A stretch of 64,000 nt of DNA from Tumebacillus sp. BK434 (GCF_004340785.1 NZ_SLXS01000001.1:434001-498000); one strand, 5' to 3'; counted from the first letter of the stretch, positions 11,901-26,900 are shown. Notes: generated from the sequence alone by a model not told the origin. Numbers and translations: made by a program.

Positions 11901-14900
11901 GCGAGCTGCGCAGCTACTTGAAGGAGCGGCTGCCGGAGTATATGATCCCGTCCGCTTTTGTCAAGATGGACGTCATGCCGCTGACGGCGAACGGGAAGAT
12001 CGATCTGCGCGCCTTGCCCGTGCCGGAACTGTCGGCTGCGGCGACGCACGCATATGTCGCGCCGCGCACGGCAGCCGAGGAGCTTGTGGCGGGGATCTGG
12101 GCGGATGTGCTGCGGGCCGATCTGGTCGGCGCGGAAGACAATTTCTTTGAACTCGGCGGACATTCGCTGCTGGCGACGCAGGTGATCTCACGGGTCAACG
12201 AAGCGTTTGGCGTGCAGATGCCGCTACGGGCACTGTTTGAGTCGCCGACCGTTGCCGAGCTGGCCGGCAGCATCGGGCGTATGGCGGGAACTGCGGCTTC
12301 AAAGCCCTGCGCCGGGATCGAAAAAGTGTCCCGTGAAGCGGCCCTGCCTCTTTCCTTCGCCCAGCAGCGCTTGTGGTTGATCGACCAGCTGATGCCGGGC
12401 AGTGCAGTGTACAGCATCCCGTTTGCCGTGCGCTTGCGTGGGGAGCTGGATGTGGAGGCGATGGAGCGGAGTTTGAACGAGCTGATCGCGCGCCATGAGT
12501 CGTTGCGCACCGCGTTTGCGAGCCGAGACGGCGGGGCGGTGCAGGTGATCGCCGAGCCGGGGTGGACGGCGCTGGAAGTGCTGGACGTTCCGTCGGAAGC
12601 AGAGGTGCAGGCGTTGATCTTGCAAGAAGCAAGAGAGCCGTTTGATCTCACCGTCGGTCCGCTCGTCCGCTTCCGGCTGTTGAAGTGTGGGGCGAAGGAG
12701 CATGTGCTGGTCGCAAATATGCACCACATCATCGCGGACGGCTGGTCGATCGGCGTGTTCACCGCGGAATTCGCCGCGCTGTACGAGGCGTTCCGTCAAG
12801 GGCAGCCCGCGCCGCTTGCGCAACTGCCGATTCAATATGCGGACTATGCCGCGTGGCAGCGCCAGTGGCTGCAAGGAGAGGTGATGGATGAGCAGCTTGC
12901 ATATTGGAAAACGCAGCTCGGCGGCGAACTGCCCGCGCTGCAGCTGCCGACCGACCGTCCACGACCGCCGGTGCAGACCCATCAGGGCGCGGCGGCGCGG
13001 TTCCGGCTGCCGGAAGCATTGAGCGCCGGGGTGCGCAAGCTGTCCCGGCAAGCAGGAGCAACGCTGTTCATGACTTTGCTCAGCGGGTTTCAGGCGCTCT
13101 TGTCCCGCTATACGGGACAAGAAGACATCTGTGTCGGCACGCCGCTTGCCGGACGCCACCACGGGGAGACGGAAGGGCTGATCGGGTTGTTCGTGAACAC
13201 GCTGGTTCTGCGCGCCGACCTCAGCGGCAATCCGACGTTTGCCGACTTGCTGTCCCGCGTGCGGGAAACGGCGCTCGGGGCGTATGCGCACCAGGATGTG
13301 CCGTTTGAGAAATTGGTCGAAGAGCTGCAGCCGGAGCGCGACATGAGCCGGACGCCGCTGTTCCAAGTGCTGTTCGTGCTGCAGAACGCCCGCCAGTCTG
13401 ACATCGAGCTGCCGGAGCTTCAGTTGCAGATGATCGACGCGGACGGCGGGATGGCCAAATTTGACCTGGAGCTGTCGATGGAAGAGCAGGGCGGCACGAT
13501 CGCCGGGGCGCTGACCTACAACACCGACCTGTTCGATGCCGAGACGATCTCGCGCATGATCGGGCACTACCTGACCCTGCTCGCAGGCGCGGTAGAAGCG
13601 CCGCATGCGCCGCTGTCCGGCCTGCCGCTGTTGACCGCAGCGGAAGAAGAGCAGCTGCTGGAACGGTGGAACGGCGCATTGCCGGACGTACCGCATGCTT
13701 GTCTGCACCATCTGATCGAAGCGCAGGCGGCCAAGACGCCGGAGCGCACCGCGGTCCTGTTCGGCGAGGAGCGTTTGACCTACGCCGAGCTGAACGCCCG
13801 CGCCAACCGCCTTGCGCACTATCTGCAGCAGCTTGGCGTCGGACCGGACGCGCTCGTCACCCTGTGTGTCGAGCGTTCGCTCGACCTGATGGTCGGCGTG
13901 CTGGGGATTCTAAAGGCGGGCGGCGCGTATGTGCCGCTGGACACGTCGTACCCGGAGGAGCGCATCCAGCTCATTCTGGAGGACACGCAGGCACCCGTGC
14001 TGCTCACGCAGTCCCACCTGTTGAGCCGTCTGCCCGATTCGATTTTGCAGCCGGGAGCGAAGAGCGCTCAGGCTGCCCGGGTCGTTTGCTTCGACCTCGA
14101 CGGGGCGGAGATCGCCGATCAGCCTGACCACAACCCGGCCTCTGCGGTGCAGCCGCACCATTTGGCGTACATGATCTACACCTCCGGCTCCACCGGCCGT
14201 CCGAAGGCGGTCATGGTCGAGCATGGCAATCTCGTCTCCACGCTGCAGGCGAGCCAGGAGCGCTTCCGCTTCGGGGCGGACGATGTAATGCCGTGGATCG
14301 CATCGGTGGCGTTCGACATCGCGCTGTTCGAGTCGATGAACACCTTGCTCCAAGGCGGAGCCACCGTCATTCTCGCCCGCGAGCACGTGCTGGATCTGCC
14401 GCAGCTGATCCAAGACCTGAAAGGCTACACGGCCATTCACACCGTTCCGAGCCTGATGCGCCAGATCGTGCAGACGATCCGTGATCAAGGAGTGCCTGCG
14501 TCCGACTATGACGGCATGCGCCTCGTCTTTACCGGCGGCGACGCAGTGCCGCCCGACCTGCTCGATGAGATGAAAGAGGTGTTTAGGCAAGCGGAGATCC
14601 ACGTCCTGTACGGCCCGACCGAAGGGACGATCATCTGCTCGAACTTCGCCGTGCCGCGCGGCACAGGCATGACGCGTCTGCTGATCGGACGCCGCCTCGT
14701 CAACGCTCAGCTGCGCGTGTACGATGCGCACCGGCAGCTCGTCCCGGTCGGTATTCCGGGCGAACTGTACATCGGCGGCCTCGGCGTCACGCGCGGCTAC
14801 TATCAGCGCGAAGAGCTCAACGCTGAAAAATTCGTCACGGTAGAGGGCGAGCGCTGGTACCGCACCGGCGACTTGACCCGCTATCTGGCCGACGGGACGC

Positions 14901-17900
14901 TCGAATTCCTCGGCCGCATCGACAACCAAGTGAAAATCCGCGGCTTCCGCATCGAGATCGGCGAGATCGAAGCGGTGCTCATCCAGCATCCGAGCGTCCA
15001 CGAGAGCGTGGTCATCGTTCACGAAAGCGCAGCGGGCGACAAACGCCTCGCCGCCTACCTCGTGCCGGAAGATGGGGAGCAGGCGGACAGCGCCGAGCTG
15101 CGCAGCTATCTCAAAGACAAGCTGCCCGAATACATGGTGCCGACTTTCCTGATCCAGCTCGACGCCCTGCCGCTCAATCCGAACGGCAAGATCGACCGCA
15201 GAGCACTCCCGGCTCCCGACACCGTTGCGCTGGAGGCGGCCGTCTACACCGCCCCGCGCACCGAAACGGAAGCGCTGGTGGCGCAGGTCTTCGCCGACGT
15301 GCTCGGCATGGAGCAGGTCAGCATCGACGAGAACTTCTTCTCGCTCGGCGGCCACTCGCTGCTGGCGACGCAGGTCATCTCCCGCCTGAGCGCTGCGCTT
15401 GGCACGCAGATTCCGCTGCGGCACCTGTTCGAGGCGCCGACCGCGGCCGATTTTGCAGCCGGGTTGGAATTGGGAGAGGCCGCCCATGCTCTCGTGCCGG
15501 TCGCGCGCGGCGGCGAGCTGCCGATGTCGTTCGCGCAGCAGCGCCTGTGGGTGATCGACCAGCTGATGCCGGGACACACCGCCTACAACATGCCGCTTGC
15601 GGTGCGCCTGCAGGGGCATTTGGATGCGCAGGCGTTCGAAAACGCACTGAACGGCATCCTGTCCCGCCACGAAGCGCTGCGCACTACGTTCGCAGAAAAT
15701 GCGGACGGGCTGCCCGTGCAAGTGATCGCTGAGCCGGAATGGCAGACTTTGCTCCGTCTTGATCTGAGCGGCCTTTCCACCGCCGAGCGCGAGCAGGAAG
15801 CGATGCGTCTGGCCCAAGCGGACGCCACAGCGCCGTTCGACCTGACCGCAGGCCCGGTGATTCGCTTCTCCTTGCTACAGATGGGGGAAAACGAGCACAT
15901 CCTGCTCCTGAACATGCACCACATCGTCTCAGACGGCTGGTCGATGGGCCTGTTTGTCCAAGAGTTCACCGCGCTCTACAGCGCGTATCTGCGCGGGGAA
16001 GACGCCGTTCTCAAGCCTCTGCCGATCCAATACGCCGACTATGCGCACTGGCAGCGTGAGACGTTGGCGGGTGACAAGCTGGAAGCCGAGCTGAACTACT
16101 GGAAAAACCAGCTCAGCGGCGAACTTCCGCTGCTGCAGCTGCCGACCGATCTGACGGGAGAAGAAACACAGGCCGGCGCCGACGTTTCGCTGACCTTGCC
16201 GAACGCGCTGACCGGACGCCTGCAGGAGCTGAGCCAGCGGTACGGCGCGACGATGTTCATGACGATCCTCGGAGCCTTCCAGACCTTGCTGCACCGCCAC
16301 AGCGGGCAGGACGACATCTGCATCGGCACCCCGATCGCGGGGCGCAGCGCTGTGGAGACGGAAGGGCTGATCGGCTTTTTCCTGAACACGCTGGTCATGC
16401 GCGCCGACCTTTCCGGTGCGCCGACCTTCGTCGAACTGCTCGGCCGTGTGCGGGAGACGGCGCTGGGCGCCTACGCCCATGCCGAGCTACCGTTTGAGCG
16501 TCTGGTCGAGGAAGTGCAGCCGGAGCGCCGCCTGCACCGCAACCCGATCTTCGACGTGCTGGTCAACTACCTGAACATGCCGCCGCTGCAAGCCGATCTG
16601 CCGGAGCTGTCCGTCACGCCGCTGCCGGCTGTGGAGCAGGAAGCGAAGTTCCTCTTGTCCCTGATCGTGCAGGAGCAGGAGGGAGCCGGGCTGGCACTTC
16701 GACTGATCTACCGCAGCTCGCTGTTCTCGGAAGCGCGGATCACGGAGCTGCTGTCTCAACTGGAAGTGCTGCTGGAGCAGATCGCGGACGATCCGAATCT
16801 GCGCATCGATCAGTACTCGCTGGTGACCGAAGCGTCCCGCAGGTTGCTGCCGGATCGAAGCGCGGTGCTCGACGGGCCTGCGTATCCGTTCGTGCAGGAG
16901 CTGTTTGCACAGTGGGCGGAGCGCACGCCGCAGCAGATCGCCGTGGCGCAAGGAGAGGCGGCGTTGACCTACACCGAGCTGAACGAGCGGGCCGATGAGC
17001 TGGCAGCTTGCCTGCAAGCGCGGGGTGTGGAAAAAGGCGGCGTGGTCGCCGTCATCTCCACGCGCTGCTTCGGCCTGATCGCCGCGATGCTCGGCGTGCT
17101 GAAGAGCGGCGGCGTGCTGCTGATGATCGACGAAGACCTCCCGGCCGCCCGCAAGCGCGTGATGCTGGAAGAGTCGAAGGCGCAGCACGTCCTGCACCTC
17201 ACAGGCGGGCAGGCGCAAGGGGAACTGGCCGACCTGCTCGCGGCGTATCGAGTGCTGACCGTCGATCCGGGCGGACAAGGGAACTTTGGTCGGGAAACAG
17301 CTGCCTTCGTGCAGCCTGACCTCTTGCCGGACGACCCGGCCTACATTTTCTTCACCTCGGGGACGACCGGCGTGCCGAAAGGGGTGCTGGGCCGCCACAA
17401 CGGGCTCAGCCACTTCCTGATCTGGCAGCGCGAGACGTTCCGCATCGGGCCGGATGACCGCTCCTCGCAGCTGATCCACCTGTCGTTTGACGTGGCGCTG
17501 CGCGACATCTTCCTGCCGCTGACCAGCGGGGCGACGCTGTGCCTCCCGGACAAGCTGGACGATCTCAGCGCCGAGTACCTGCTCCCGTGGCTGGAGCGCG
17601 AGAAGATCTCGGTGCTGCACACCGTGCCTTCGCTCGCCGCTTCCTGGGTGTCGCAAGCACCGGCAGGCATCACGCTGTCTGCGCTGCGTTGCCTGTTTAC
17701 AGCCGGGGAGCCGCTGACCGATGTGCTGGTGGGCAGATGGCGTCAGCAGTTCCCGGAGCTCGGCGACATTATCAACCTGTACGGACCGACCGAAACCACG
17801 CTGGCAAAATGTTATTATGTCGTGCCTGCACAGCCTCTGCCGGGCATCCAGCCGGTCGGGTCTCCGCAGCCGAACACGCAGGTGCTGATCCTGAACGGGC

Positions 17901-20900
17901 AGGGCGGCTTGTGCGGCATCGGGGAGGCGGGCGAGATCGTCATTCGCACGCCTTACCGCTCCTTGGGCTATATCAACAACGCGGAGGAGGGGGCGAAGCG
18001 CTTTGTCGGCGACCTCTATTTCACCGGTGACAAAGGGCGCTATCGCCAGGACGGTCTGCTGGAGATCCTCGGCCGCGTCGACGACCAGGTGAAAGTGCGC
18101 GGAGTGCGCGTTCAGCTCAACGAAGTGTCCTCCACGCTGGCCCGCCATGCGGCGGTCGATGCTTGCGCGGTGCTGGACTGGAAAGACGAGCAGGGCGACG
18201 TGACACTCGCAGCGTACGTGGTGCTCCAAGCGGCGCAGGCGGCGACAGCAGCCGAGCTGCGCGCCTTCCTGTCCGGCCAGCTGTTGGCGGCGATGGTACC
18301 GTCAGCGTTCGTGTTTCTGGAGCGACTGCCGTTGACCAGCAACGGCAAAGTCGACCGCAAAGCTTTGCCGCGGCCAGAGCTGGTGAGCGTCGAAGCGGAC
18401 GAGTACGTCGCGCCGCGCACGGAGACGGAAGCGCAGCTTGCCCTGATCTGGGCAGATGTGCTGAAGCGGGAAGGGGTCGGCGTCACCGCCAATTTCTTCG
18501 ATCTCGGCGGCCATTCGCTCTTGGCGACGCAGATGATCTCACGAGTCAGGCAGGCATTTTCGGTCGAGCTGTCTCTGCACAGCTTGTTCGAACGCCCGAC
18601 CATCTCTGGGCTCGCTGGGCTGATCGCCGCTTCCCGCGGTCATGCGGACGGCCCGGCACTCGTGCCGGTCGCACGCGGCGGACTGCTTCCGTTGTCCTAT
18701 GCCCAGCAGCGCCTCTGGTTCCTCGACCGGCTGGAGTCGAACAGCGCGGCCTACAACATCCCGCTGATCCTCCGCGTGCAAGGGGCGCTCGACCTGCAAG
18801 TCGTCGGGCATACCATGCACGAGCTGGTGCGCCGCCACGAGACACTGCGCACAACGTTTGCAGAAGTTGAAGGGGGAGCGGTGCAAAAAATCGCCCCGGT
18901 GGCGACGCAAGGGGACGGTGCAGGCGCAGGTGCGACGGCAGATGCAATCATTGCGAATACTGCTGAAGCACATTCGAACAACAGTGCAAACTTGCGTCAC
19001 GTTGCAACGGCATCCGGGCAAGCGACTGTCACAGTTCCCATGATCGAACTGCCCGAGGCAGAAGCACTCGCCTACCTGCAACGGGAAGCGCAGCGCCCGT
19101 TCGACCTCGGCCAAGGGCCGCTGATCCGCGCGAACGTGGTGCGAGTGGCAGAATATGACCACTTCCTGCTGCTCAACATGCACCATATCATCTCCGACGC
19201 CTGGTCGGTCGGCGTGCTGCTGAACGAGTTTGCGGCTCTGTATGAAGCATTTGCGGCTGCTCAGACATCGCCGATCGCCGAACTCGCGATCCAATATGCG
19301 GACTACGCGGTCTGGCAGCGCGAATGGCTGCAGGGCGAGCGCTTGACCGCTCAGCTCGACTACTGGAGAGGGCAGCTTGGCGACGGAGTGCCGGTCCTGC
19401 AACTGCCGACCGACCGTCCGCGCCCGCAGGTGCAGACGTTCGCCGGGGCGCAGATTCCGTTCGTTCTGTCCAAGGAGCTGACCCGCGGTCTGAACGCGTT
19501 GAGCCGTCAGACGGGCGCTTCGCTCTACATGACCCTGCTCGCCGCGTTCCAGACCCTGCTCTCGCGCTACACGGGGCAGGAGGACATTGCCGTCGGCTCG
19601 CCGATCGCGGGCCGTCAGCGCACCGAGCTGGAAGGATTGATCGGATTTTTCGTCAACACGCTCGTCCTGCGCACCGACCTGTCCGGAGCACCGACCTTCC
19701 GCGAGCTGTTGCAGCGCGTCCGCCGCACAGCGCTCGACGCGTACGCCCACCAGGACGTGCCGTTCGAAATGCTCGTCGGCGAACTTGGCGTCGAGCGGAG
19801 TTTGAGCCACTCGCCCCTGTTCCAAGTCATGTTCGCCTTGCAAAACGTGCCGCTCGCCGACCGCGAAGTGGCGGGGCTGACTTTGTCCCCGGTGCCCTTC
19901 GAGGTGCAGACCGCCAAGTTCGACCTGTCGATGATGCTCCTCGAACAAGGGGAGACGATCTCCGGCGCGCTCGACTTCAACACCGATCTCTTCGACCGCG
20001 CCACCATGCAGCGCCTGATCGCCAACTTCCAGACCTTGCTCGGGTCCCTTTTGGCCGACCCGGACTGCCCGCTGGCCAGCCTGGAGCTGGTCGCAGCGGA
20101 AGAAGTCAGACAACTGCAGGCTTGGAACGAAACGGCAGCCGATTTCCCGGCGGAGCGCACGATTCAGGAGCAGTTTGCCGAAATGGTGCGCCTGCACGCC
20201 GACCGCATCGCCGTGTCGGACAGCACGCAGACTTTGACCTACCGCGAACTGAACGATCGCGCCAACGCCGTCGCCCGTGAACTTCGGGCGCGGGGTGTCC
20301 GGCCGAACCAGCCGGTCGGCTTTATGCTGGAGCGCGGCGTTCAGGTGATGGTCACCCTGTTCGGCATCCTGAAGGCAGGCGCGGCGTATCTGCCGATCGA
20401 CGCCGACTATCCGGCCGAGCGCATCGCCTACATGCTGGAGGACAGCGGCGCGGCTTGGGTGATCACGCAGCAGTCCCTGCAGGCGCGAATTGTGACGCTC
20501 GCACCAGACTTGCTCTGTCTGGAAGACGTTCCGCGCACCTGCGCTCAAGGCGACCCGGAACTGATCAACACGCCGGATGACCTCGCCTACATCATCTACA
20601 CCTCCGGCTCGACCGGACGCCCGAAAGGCACGCTGCTGCGCCACACTGGCGTGCTCAACCTTGCCTCCTGGGCGCACGATGTGCTCGGCGAAAACGAGCA
20701 GGACGTCATCCTGCAGTACTCCAACAACTCGTTTGACGCTTCGGTGCAAGAGATCTTCTGCGCCTTGCTCAACGGCTCCCGACTACACGTCCTGAGTCAG
20801 GACGAGCGCCTGTCGATCGAAGCCTTTGCCGACGCCGTCTGCAGCGTCCAAGCGACCGCCGTCCTGCTCCCGACCGTCTTTTTCCATCAGCTCGGCAGCT

Positions 20901-23900
20901 CTCTGGCGGACGAAGGGGTACAAAAACTCGCATCGCTCAAACGCGTCCTCGTCGGCGGCGAAGCGGTGAGCAGTGCGGCGGTGCGCAGCTGGCAGCACCG
21001 CTTCGGCACCGGCATGGAAGTAGTCAACGTCTACGGGCCGACCGAGATCACCGTCATCTGCACCGCGTACCGCCTGCAGGAGCTGTTGCCGGAAGAGGTG
21101 AGCAGCCTGCCGATCGGCAAGCCGCTGCCGAACTTCCAGCACTACATTCTCAATTCGGCGCTGGAGCTGTGCCCGATCGGCGTGGTCGGCGAGTTGTACG
21201 TCGGTGGCGTCTCGCTGGCAAAGGGGTATCACAATCAGCCGGAAAAGACGGCCGAAGCATTCCTCCCGCATCCGTTCCAAGCGGGCGAGCGGCTGTACAA
21301 GACGGGTGACTTGGCGCGCTGGCTGCCCGGCGGCAACGTCGAGTACATGGGCCGGATCGACCATCAGGTGAAGATCCGTGGCTTCCGCGTCGAGCTGTCC
21401 GAGATCGAAGACCGCCTAGGCAAGCATCCGTCCCTGCAGCAGGTCGTTGTGACCGCCCGTGAACAGCGGCTCGTCGCGTACGTCGTGCCGCCGAAAGGGC
21501 AGGAGATCGACAGCGGCGAACTGCGCAGCTATTTGAAAGAAAAACTGCCAGAGTACATGATCCCGTCCGCGTTTGTCGTGCTGGACGCGCTGCCGCTCAC
21601 GCCAAACAACAAAGTCGACCTGCGCGCCCTGCCTGCGCCCGAACTCACTGATCTGGTCGCAGCAGGCTCCTACACCGCGCCCCGAAGCGACATGGAAGCC
21701 GCCTTGGCCGAAGTCTGGCAAGGGGTACTGCGACTGGAGAAAGTCGGCATTCACGACAATTTCTTTGCCCTTGGCGGCGACTCGATCCTGAGCATTCAGA
21801 TCATCAACCGCGCCGCGCAAAAAGGCATCCGGCTCACACCGAAAGACCTGTTCCAGAGCCAGACGATCGCCGAGCTGGCCGAGCGCGCCCAGACGGGAAC
21901 CGACTTGGCAGCGGAGCAAGGCCCGGTCACCGGTCCGGTGCTGCTGACGCCGATCCAACGGTGGTTCTTTGGGCAAGAACTGCCCGCTCCCGACCACTGG
22001 AACATGTCGGTGCTGTTCGAACTCCGCGAGACGCTCGACACCGAAGCGATGCGCGATGCTGTCGCCCAACTGCTCGACCATCATGACGCGCTGCGCATGC
22101 GCTATGAGCAGGCGGCAGGGGAGTGGCAGCAAACGATCAAGGAGCCGGGCGGCGATGTGCCTTTTGTCACCGTCGATCTGACCGGGCGGGAAGCGGAGTT
22201 GGAGGCCGAAGCGGAACACTGGCAGCAGAGCCTGTCCATCGCCGACGGTCCGCTCCTGCGTTTCGTGCATGTCAAGTTCGGTGGTGCACGCCGCGACGTA
22301 CTGCTGCTGATCGTCCACCATCTCGTCATCGACGGCGTGTCGTGGCGCATCCTGCTGCAAGACTTGGAAGCGGCCTATGCGGGGCGTTCGCTGCCGCCGA
22401 AGACGACCTCCTTCCAAGCGTGGTCGGAACGCCTGGCCGCACACGCGCAGACGCCTGCCGTTTTGCAGGAAAAAGCGCATTGGCTGCAACTGCAGGACGC
22501 GCCGGTCGCCGAACTGCCTGTCGATCACGCCCACGGCGCGAACACGATCGGCTCCAGCCGCCGCCTCTCCCTGTCGCTCACGACGGAGGAGACGCAGCAA
22601 CTGCTGCAGGAAGCGCCGCAAGCGTACAACACGCAGATCAACGACCTGCTGTTGACCGCTCTGGTCGCAGCGTTTGCAAAGTGGACGGGCGACCGCGCCT
22701 TGCTGCTCGACTTCGAAGGGCACGGGCGCGAGGAGATCGGGGACGGCATCGACGTCTCCCGCACCGTCGGCTGGTTCACGACGATGTACCCGGTGCTGTT
22801 GCAACTGCCCGGCGACGCGGACACCGGCGCACGCATCAAGGCGGTCAAAGAACAGCTCCGCGCCATCCCGAGCCGGGGCCTTGGCTTCGGCTTGCTGCGC
22901 GATCTGAACGGGGATGCGGCGCTGCAGGAACTGCCTGCCGCACAGGTATCTTTCAACTACTTGGGCCAATTTGACCAAGTGACCGCCGAGTCCGCACTGT
23001 TTGCCGTCTCCAACATGCCCGGAGGTGCGCCGCGCGGGAAAGCAAACCCGCGCCACCACCTGCTGGAAATCAACGGCGCGGTGCAAGGCGGCCAGTTGCA
23101 CTTGAACTGGACGTACAGCGTCAATGTCCACGAAGTGACTACGGTGGAACAACTGGCCCAGTCCTTCCTGCACGAACTTCGCGCCGTGATTCACCACTGC
23201 CTGTCGGAAGAGGCGGGCGGATACACGCCGTCCGACTTCCCGGAGGCGCGTTTGAGCCAGGAGCGTCTGGATGAGCTGATGGCAAGCCTGACCGAACGCG
23301 GGATCACGCGCCCTGACATCGAAGCGGTGTACGAACTGTCGCCGATGCAGCAAGGCATGATCTTCCACAGCATGATGTCGCCGGAAGAGGGCGTCTATGT
23401 CGTGCAGATGAACATGGAACTGAACGGCACGCTCGACGAAGCGGCCTTGCAGCGTGCCTGGCAACAGGTGCTCCTGCGCCACCCGATCCTCCGCACCGGC
23501 TTCGAGTGGAAAGGGCTGGAGACCCCGCAGCAAGTGGTCTACCGCCGTGTTCAACTGCCGATCGAAACGCTCGACTGGCGCGGGGAACGCTCCGTCGGCT
23601 TCGAAGCGTTCCTGCTCCAAGACCGCCTGCGCGGCTTCGATCTATCGGTCGCGCCGCTGATGCGCCTGACCCTGATCCGAATGGCCGACCGCGCCTATCG
23701 TCTGGTCTGGACCTCGCACCATCTGCTCCTCGACGGCTGGTCGATGCCGCTCGTGTTCAAAGAGCTCGTCACCCTTTTCGAAGCGGAACTGCGCGGCACC
23801 GAAGCGCAGTTGACGCCGAGACGCCCGTACCGCGACTTTATCGCCTGGCTGCAAGAGCAGGACCTGCTGGCGGCCGAAGCGTTCTGGCGTGGCAAGCTGT

Positions 23901-26900
23901 CCGGCTTCACCGCGCCGAACCGCCTCCCGGTGGAGCGCACCGGTCCGCCTGCCGAGATGCCGATCAAGCGCTACGGTGAGCAAAAAGTCACCTTGTCCGC
24001 GGAGACAACCGCTGTGCTCCAAGAAGCGGCACGCGCGCAGGGACTGACGCTTAACACCCTGTTCCAAGGCGCTTGGGCGCTGCTGCTCAGCCGCTACTGC
24101 CGCGAGCAGGACGTCGTGTTTGGCGCGACCGTCTCCGGTCGTCCGACTGAGCTCGCGGGGGCGGACTCGATGATTGGCCTGTTCATCAACACGTTGCCGA
24201 TGCGTCTGCACACCGCCCCGGAACGGTCGGTGCTGAGTTTCCTGAAAGACCTGCAAGCCCAGCAGGTGGAAGTCCGCGACTGCGAATTCACCCCGCTCGT
24301 ACAGGTGCAAGGGTGGAGCGACGTGCCGCGCGACCAGCCTTTGTTTGAGTCGATCGTGGTCTTTGAGAACTATCCGCTCGACGAGACGATCGTTCCGGTG
24401 TTTGGCGATCTGGAAGTCAAAGAAATGACGACGCTGGAGATGGACAGCTACCCGCTCACCGTCATGGCGCTGCCGGGGGCGGAGTTTACGATCAAGGTCG
24501 CTTTTGATCATCTGCGCTTTGAAGAAGCTGTGATCGCGCGTCTGATCGGGCATCTGCAGATGCTGCTCCTGTCGCTTTTGGACGATCCGAAGGCGGCGCT
24601 GGCCGACGTGCCGATGCTGACCGAAGCAGAGCGTCACCAACTGCTGGGTGAGTGGAACGACACGGCGGTCGACCATCCGCAAGAGATCTGCATTCACCAG
24701 CTGTTCCAGGAGCAGGCGGAGCGCACGCCGGATGCCATCGCCGTCATCCATGGCGACGAGCAGCTGACGTACGCCGAACTGAATGCCCGCGCCAACCAAC
24801 TGGCCCACCGCCTGCAAAAGCTTGGCGTCGGCCCGGATGTGCTCGTCGGCATCGCCGCAGAACGCTCCTTGGAGCTGATGATCGGGCTGCTTGGCATTTT
24901 GAAGGCGGGCGGCGCCTATCTGCCGATCGATCCGGCGTATCCGGCAGCACGCATCTCCTTCATGCTGGAAGACTCGCAGGTGGGGGTGCTGCTGACCCAA
25001 GGACATTTGACCGCGTCCTTGCCGTCCCATCCTGCGCATGTGATCTGCCTTGATACCGGCTGGGAGGGGATCGCCGAGGAATCTGCCGACGCCTGCCTGA
25101 GCGCGGTGACTGCCGACAACCTGAGCTATATGATCTACACCTCAGGTTCGACGGGCACGCCAAAAGGCGTATTGATTCCGCACCGCGCCGTGGTCAACCA
25201 CCGTTTTGCCATCGCGCGTGCGTACGGGCTGCTAGCGTCCGACCGCGTTTTGCAGTTCGCCTCGATCTCGTTTGACATCGCGGTCGAAGAAGTGTTCCCG
25301 ACCCTGCTCAGCGGAGCAACGCTGGTGCTGCGCGGGGAGCAGATGGCAGCAGCGGAGTTCCTGCACTGGGTGGCGGCGCAGGGCATCACCGTCCTCAACT
25401 TGCCGACCGCTTATTGGCACAGCTGGGTGCACGAATTGGCTCTGCAGTCGGCCGAACTGCCGTCCGCGCTGCGCTTGACGATCGTCGGTGGCGAAAAAGC
25501 ATCGCCGGAAGCGTATGCCTTGTGGAAAAAATTGGCCGGGGAATCGGTGCGCTGGTTCAACTCGTACGGCCCGACCGAAGCGACCGTCACCGCCACGACC
25601 TACGAGCCGAGCGGAGAAGAGGCACTGGCTGCCTTGAACCTCCCGATCGGCCGTCCGATCGACAACTTGCAGCTCTACGTCCTTGATGAGCAACTGCACC
25701 CGGTTCCCATCGGCGTCCCGGGTGAACTGCACATCGGCGGCGTCGGATTGGCAAGAGGTTACCTGAAGCGCCCGGAACTGACGGCTGAAAAATTCATCGC
25801 GAATCCGTTCGGTGCCGCGGGCAGCCGCCTGTACAAGACGGGCGACCTCGTCCGCTACCTGCCCGACGGCAACTTGGAATACATCGGCCGCACCGACGAT
25901 CAGGTGAAAGTTCGCGGGTTCCGCATCGAGCTTGGCGAGATCGAAACCCTACTCGAAGGGCATCCCGCCGTCCACACGGCCGTCGTGATCGTCCGCGACG
26001 AACGCCTTGTCGCCTATTTCGTGGGCGAAGCGGCAGCCGACTTGCGAGCCTATTTGCGAGAGAAGATGCCGGAGTACATGATTCCCTCCGCCTTTGTCGC
26101 CTTGGCTGAACTTCCGATGACGCCAAACGGCAAAGTCGACCGCCGCGCCCTGCCTGCGCCGGACACCCTGTTCACCGCGCCGGGCGCGGGCACCGCTTAT
26201 GAAGCGCCGCGCAGCAAGACGGAGCAGGCGCTGGCCGAGATCTGGCAAAACGCGCTGCGCCGCGAGCAGGTCGGGATTCGCGACAACTTCTTCGAACTGG
26301 GCGGCGACTCGATCCTCAGCCTGCAGATCATCTCCCGCGCCGCGGCGAAAGGTATCCGCCTGACGCCGAAAGACCTGTTTACGCATCAGTCGATCGCGGA
26401 GCTGGCTGAAGCGGCAGGCACCGTAACCGCCGCTGCCCTCGCCGATCAGGGCGAAGTGACAGGGGAGGTGCTGCTCACGCCGATCCAGCGCTGGTTCTTC
26501 GACGCGCAGATGCACAACGCCGGCCACTGGAACATGTCGATGCTGTTTGAAACGCAGGAGTCGCTGGACGATGCCATTTTGCAAGACGTATTCGCCCAAC
26601 TTCTGCAGCATCATGACGCCTTGCGCATGCAGTTTGCGGACGGCAGGCAGTCCAACGCCGCCTGGAGCGGTGACGTTCCACTGACTTCCCGCGACTTGAC
26701 ACACCTGCCCGCTGATGAGCAGGAAGCGGCGTTCGAAGCAGAAGCGGGCCGCCTGCAAGCGAGCCTCGACTTGCAAGCAGGTCCTCCGGTACACGTTGCT
26801 GCCTTTCATTTTGGAGCGGAGCGGGGCAGCCGACTGCTGCTCATCGTGCACCACTTGGTGATCGACGGCGTGTCCTGGCGGATCTTGCTGGAGGACTTGG

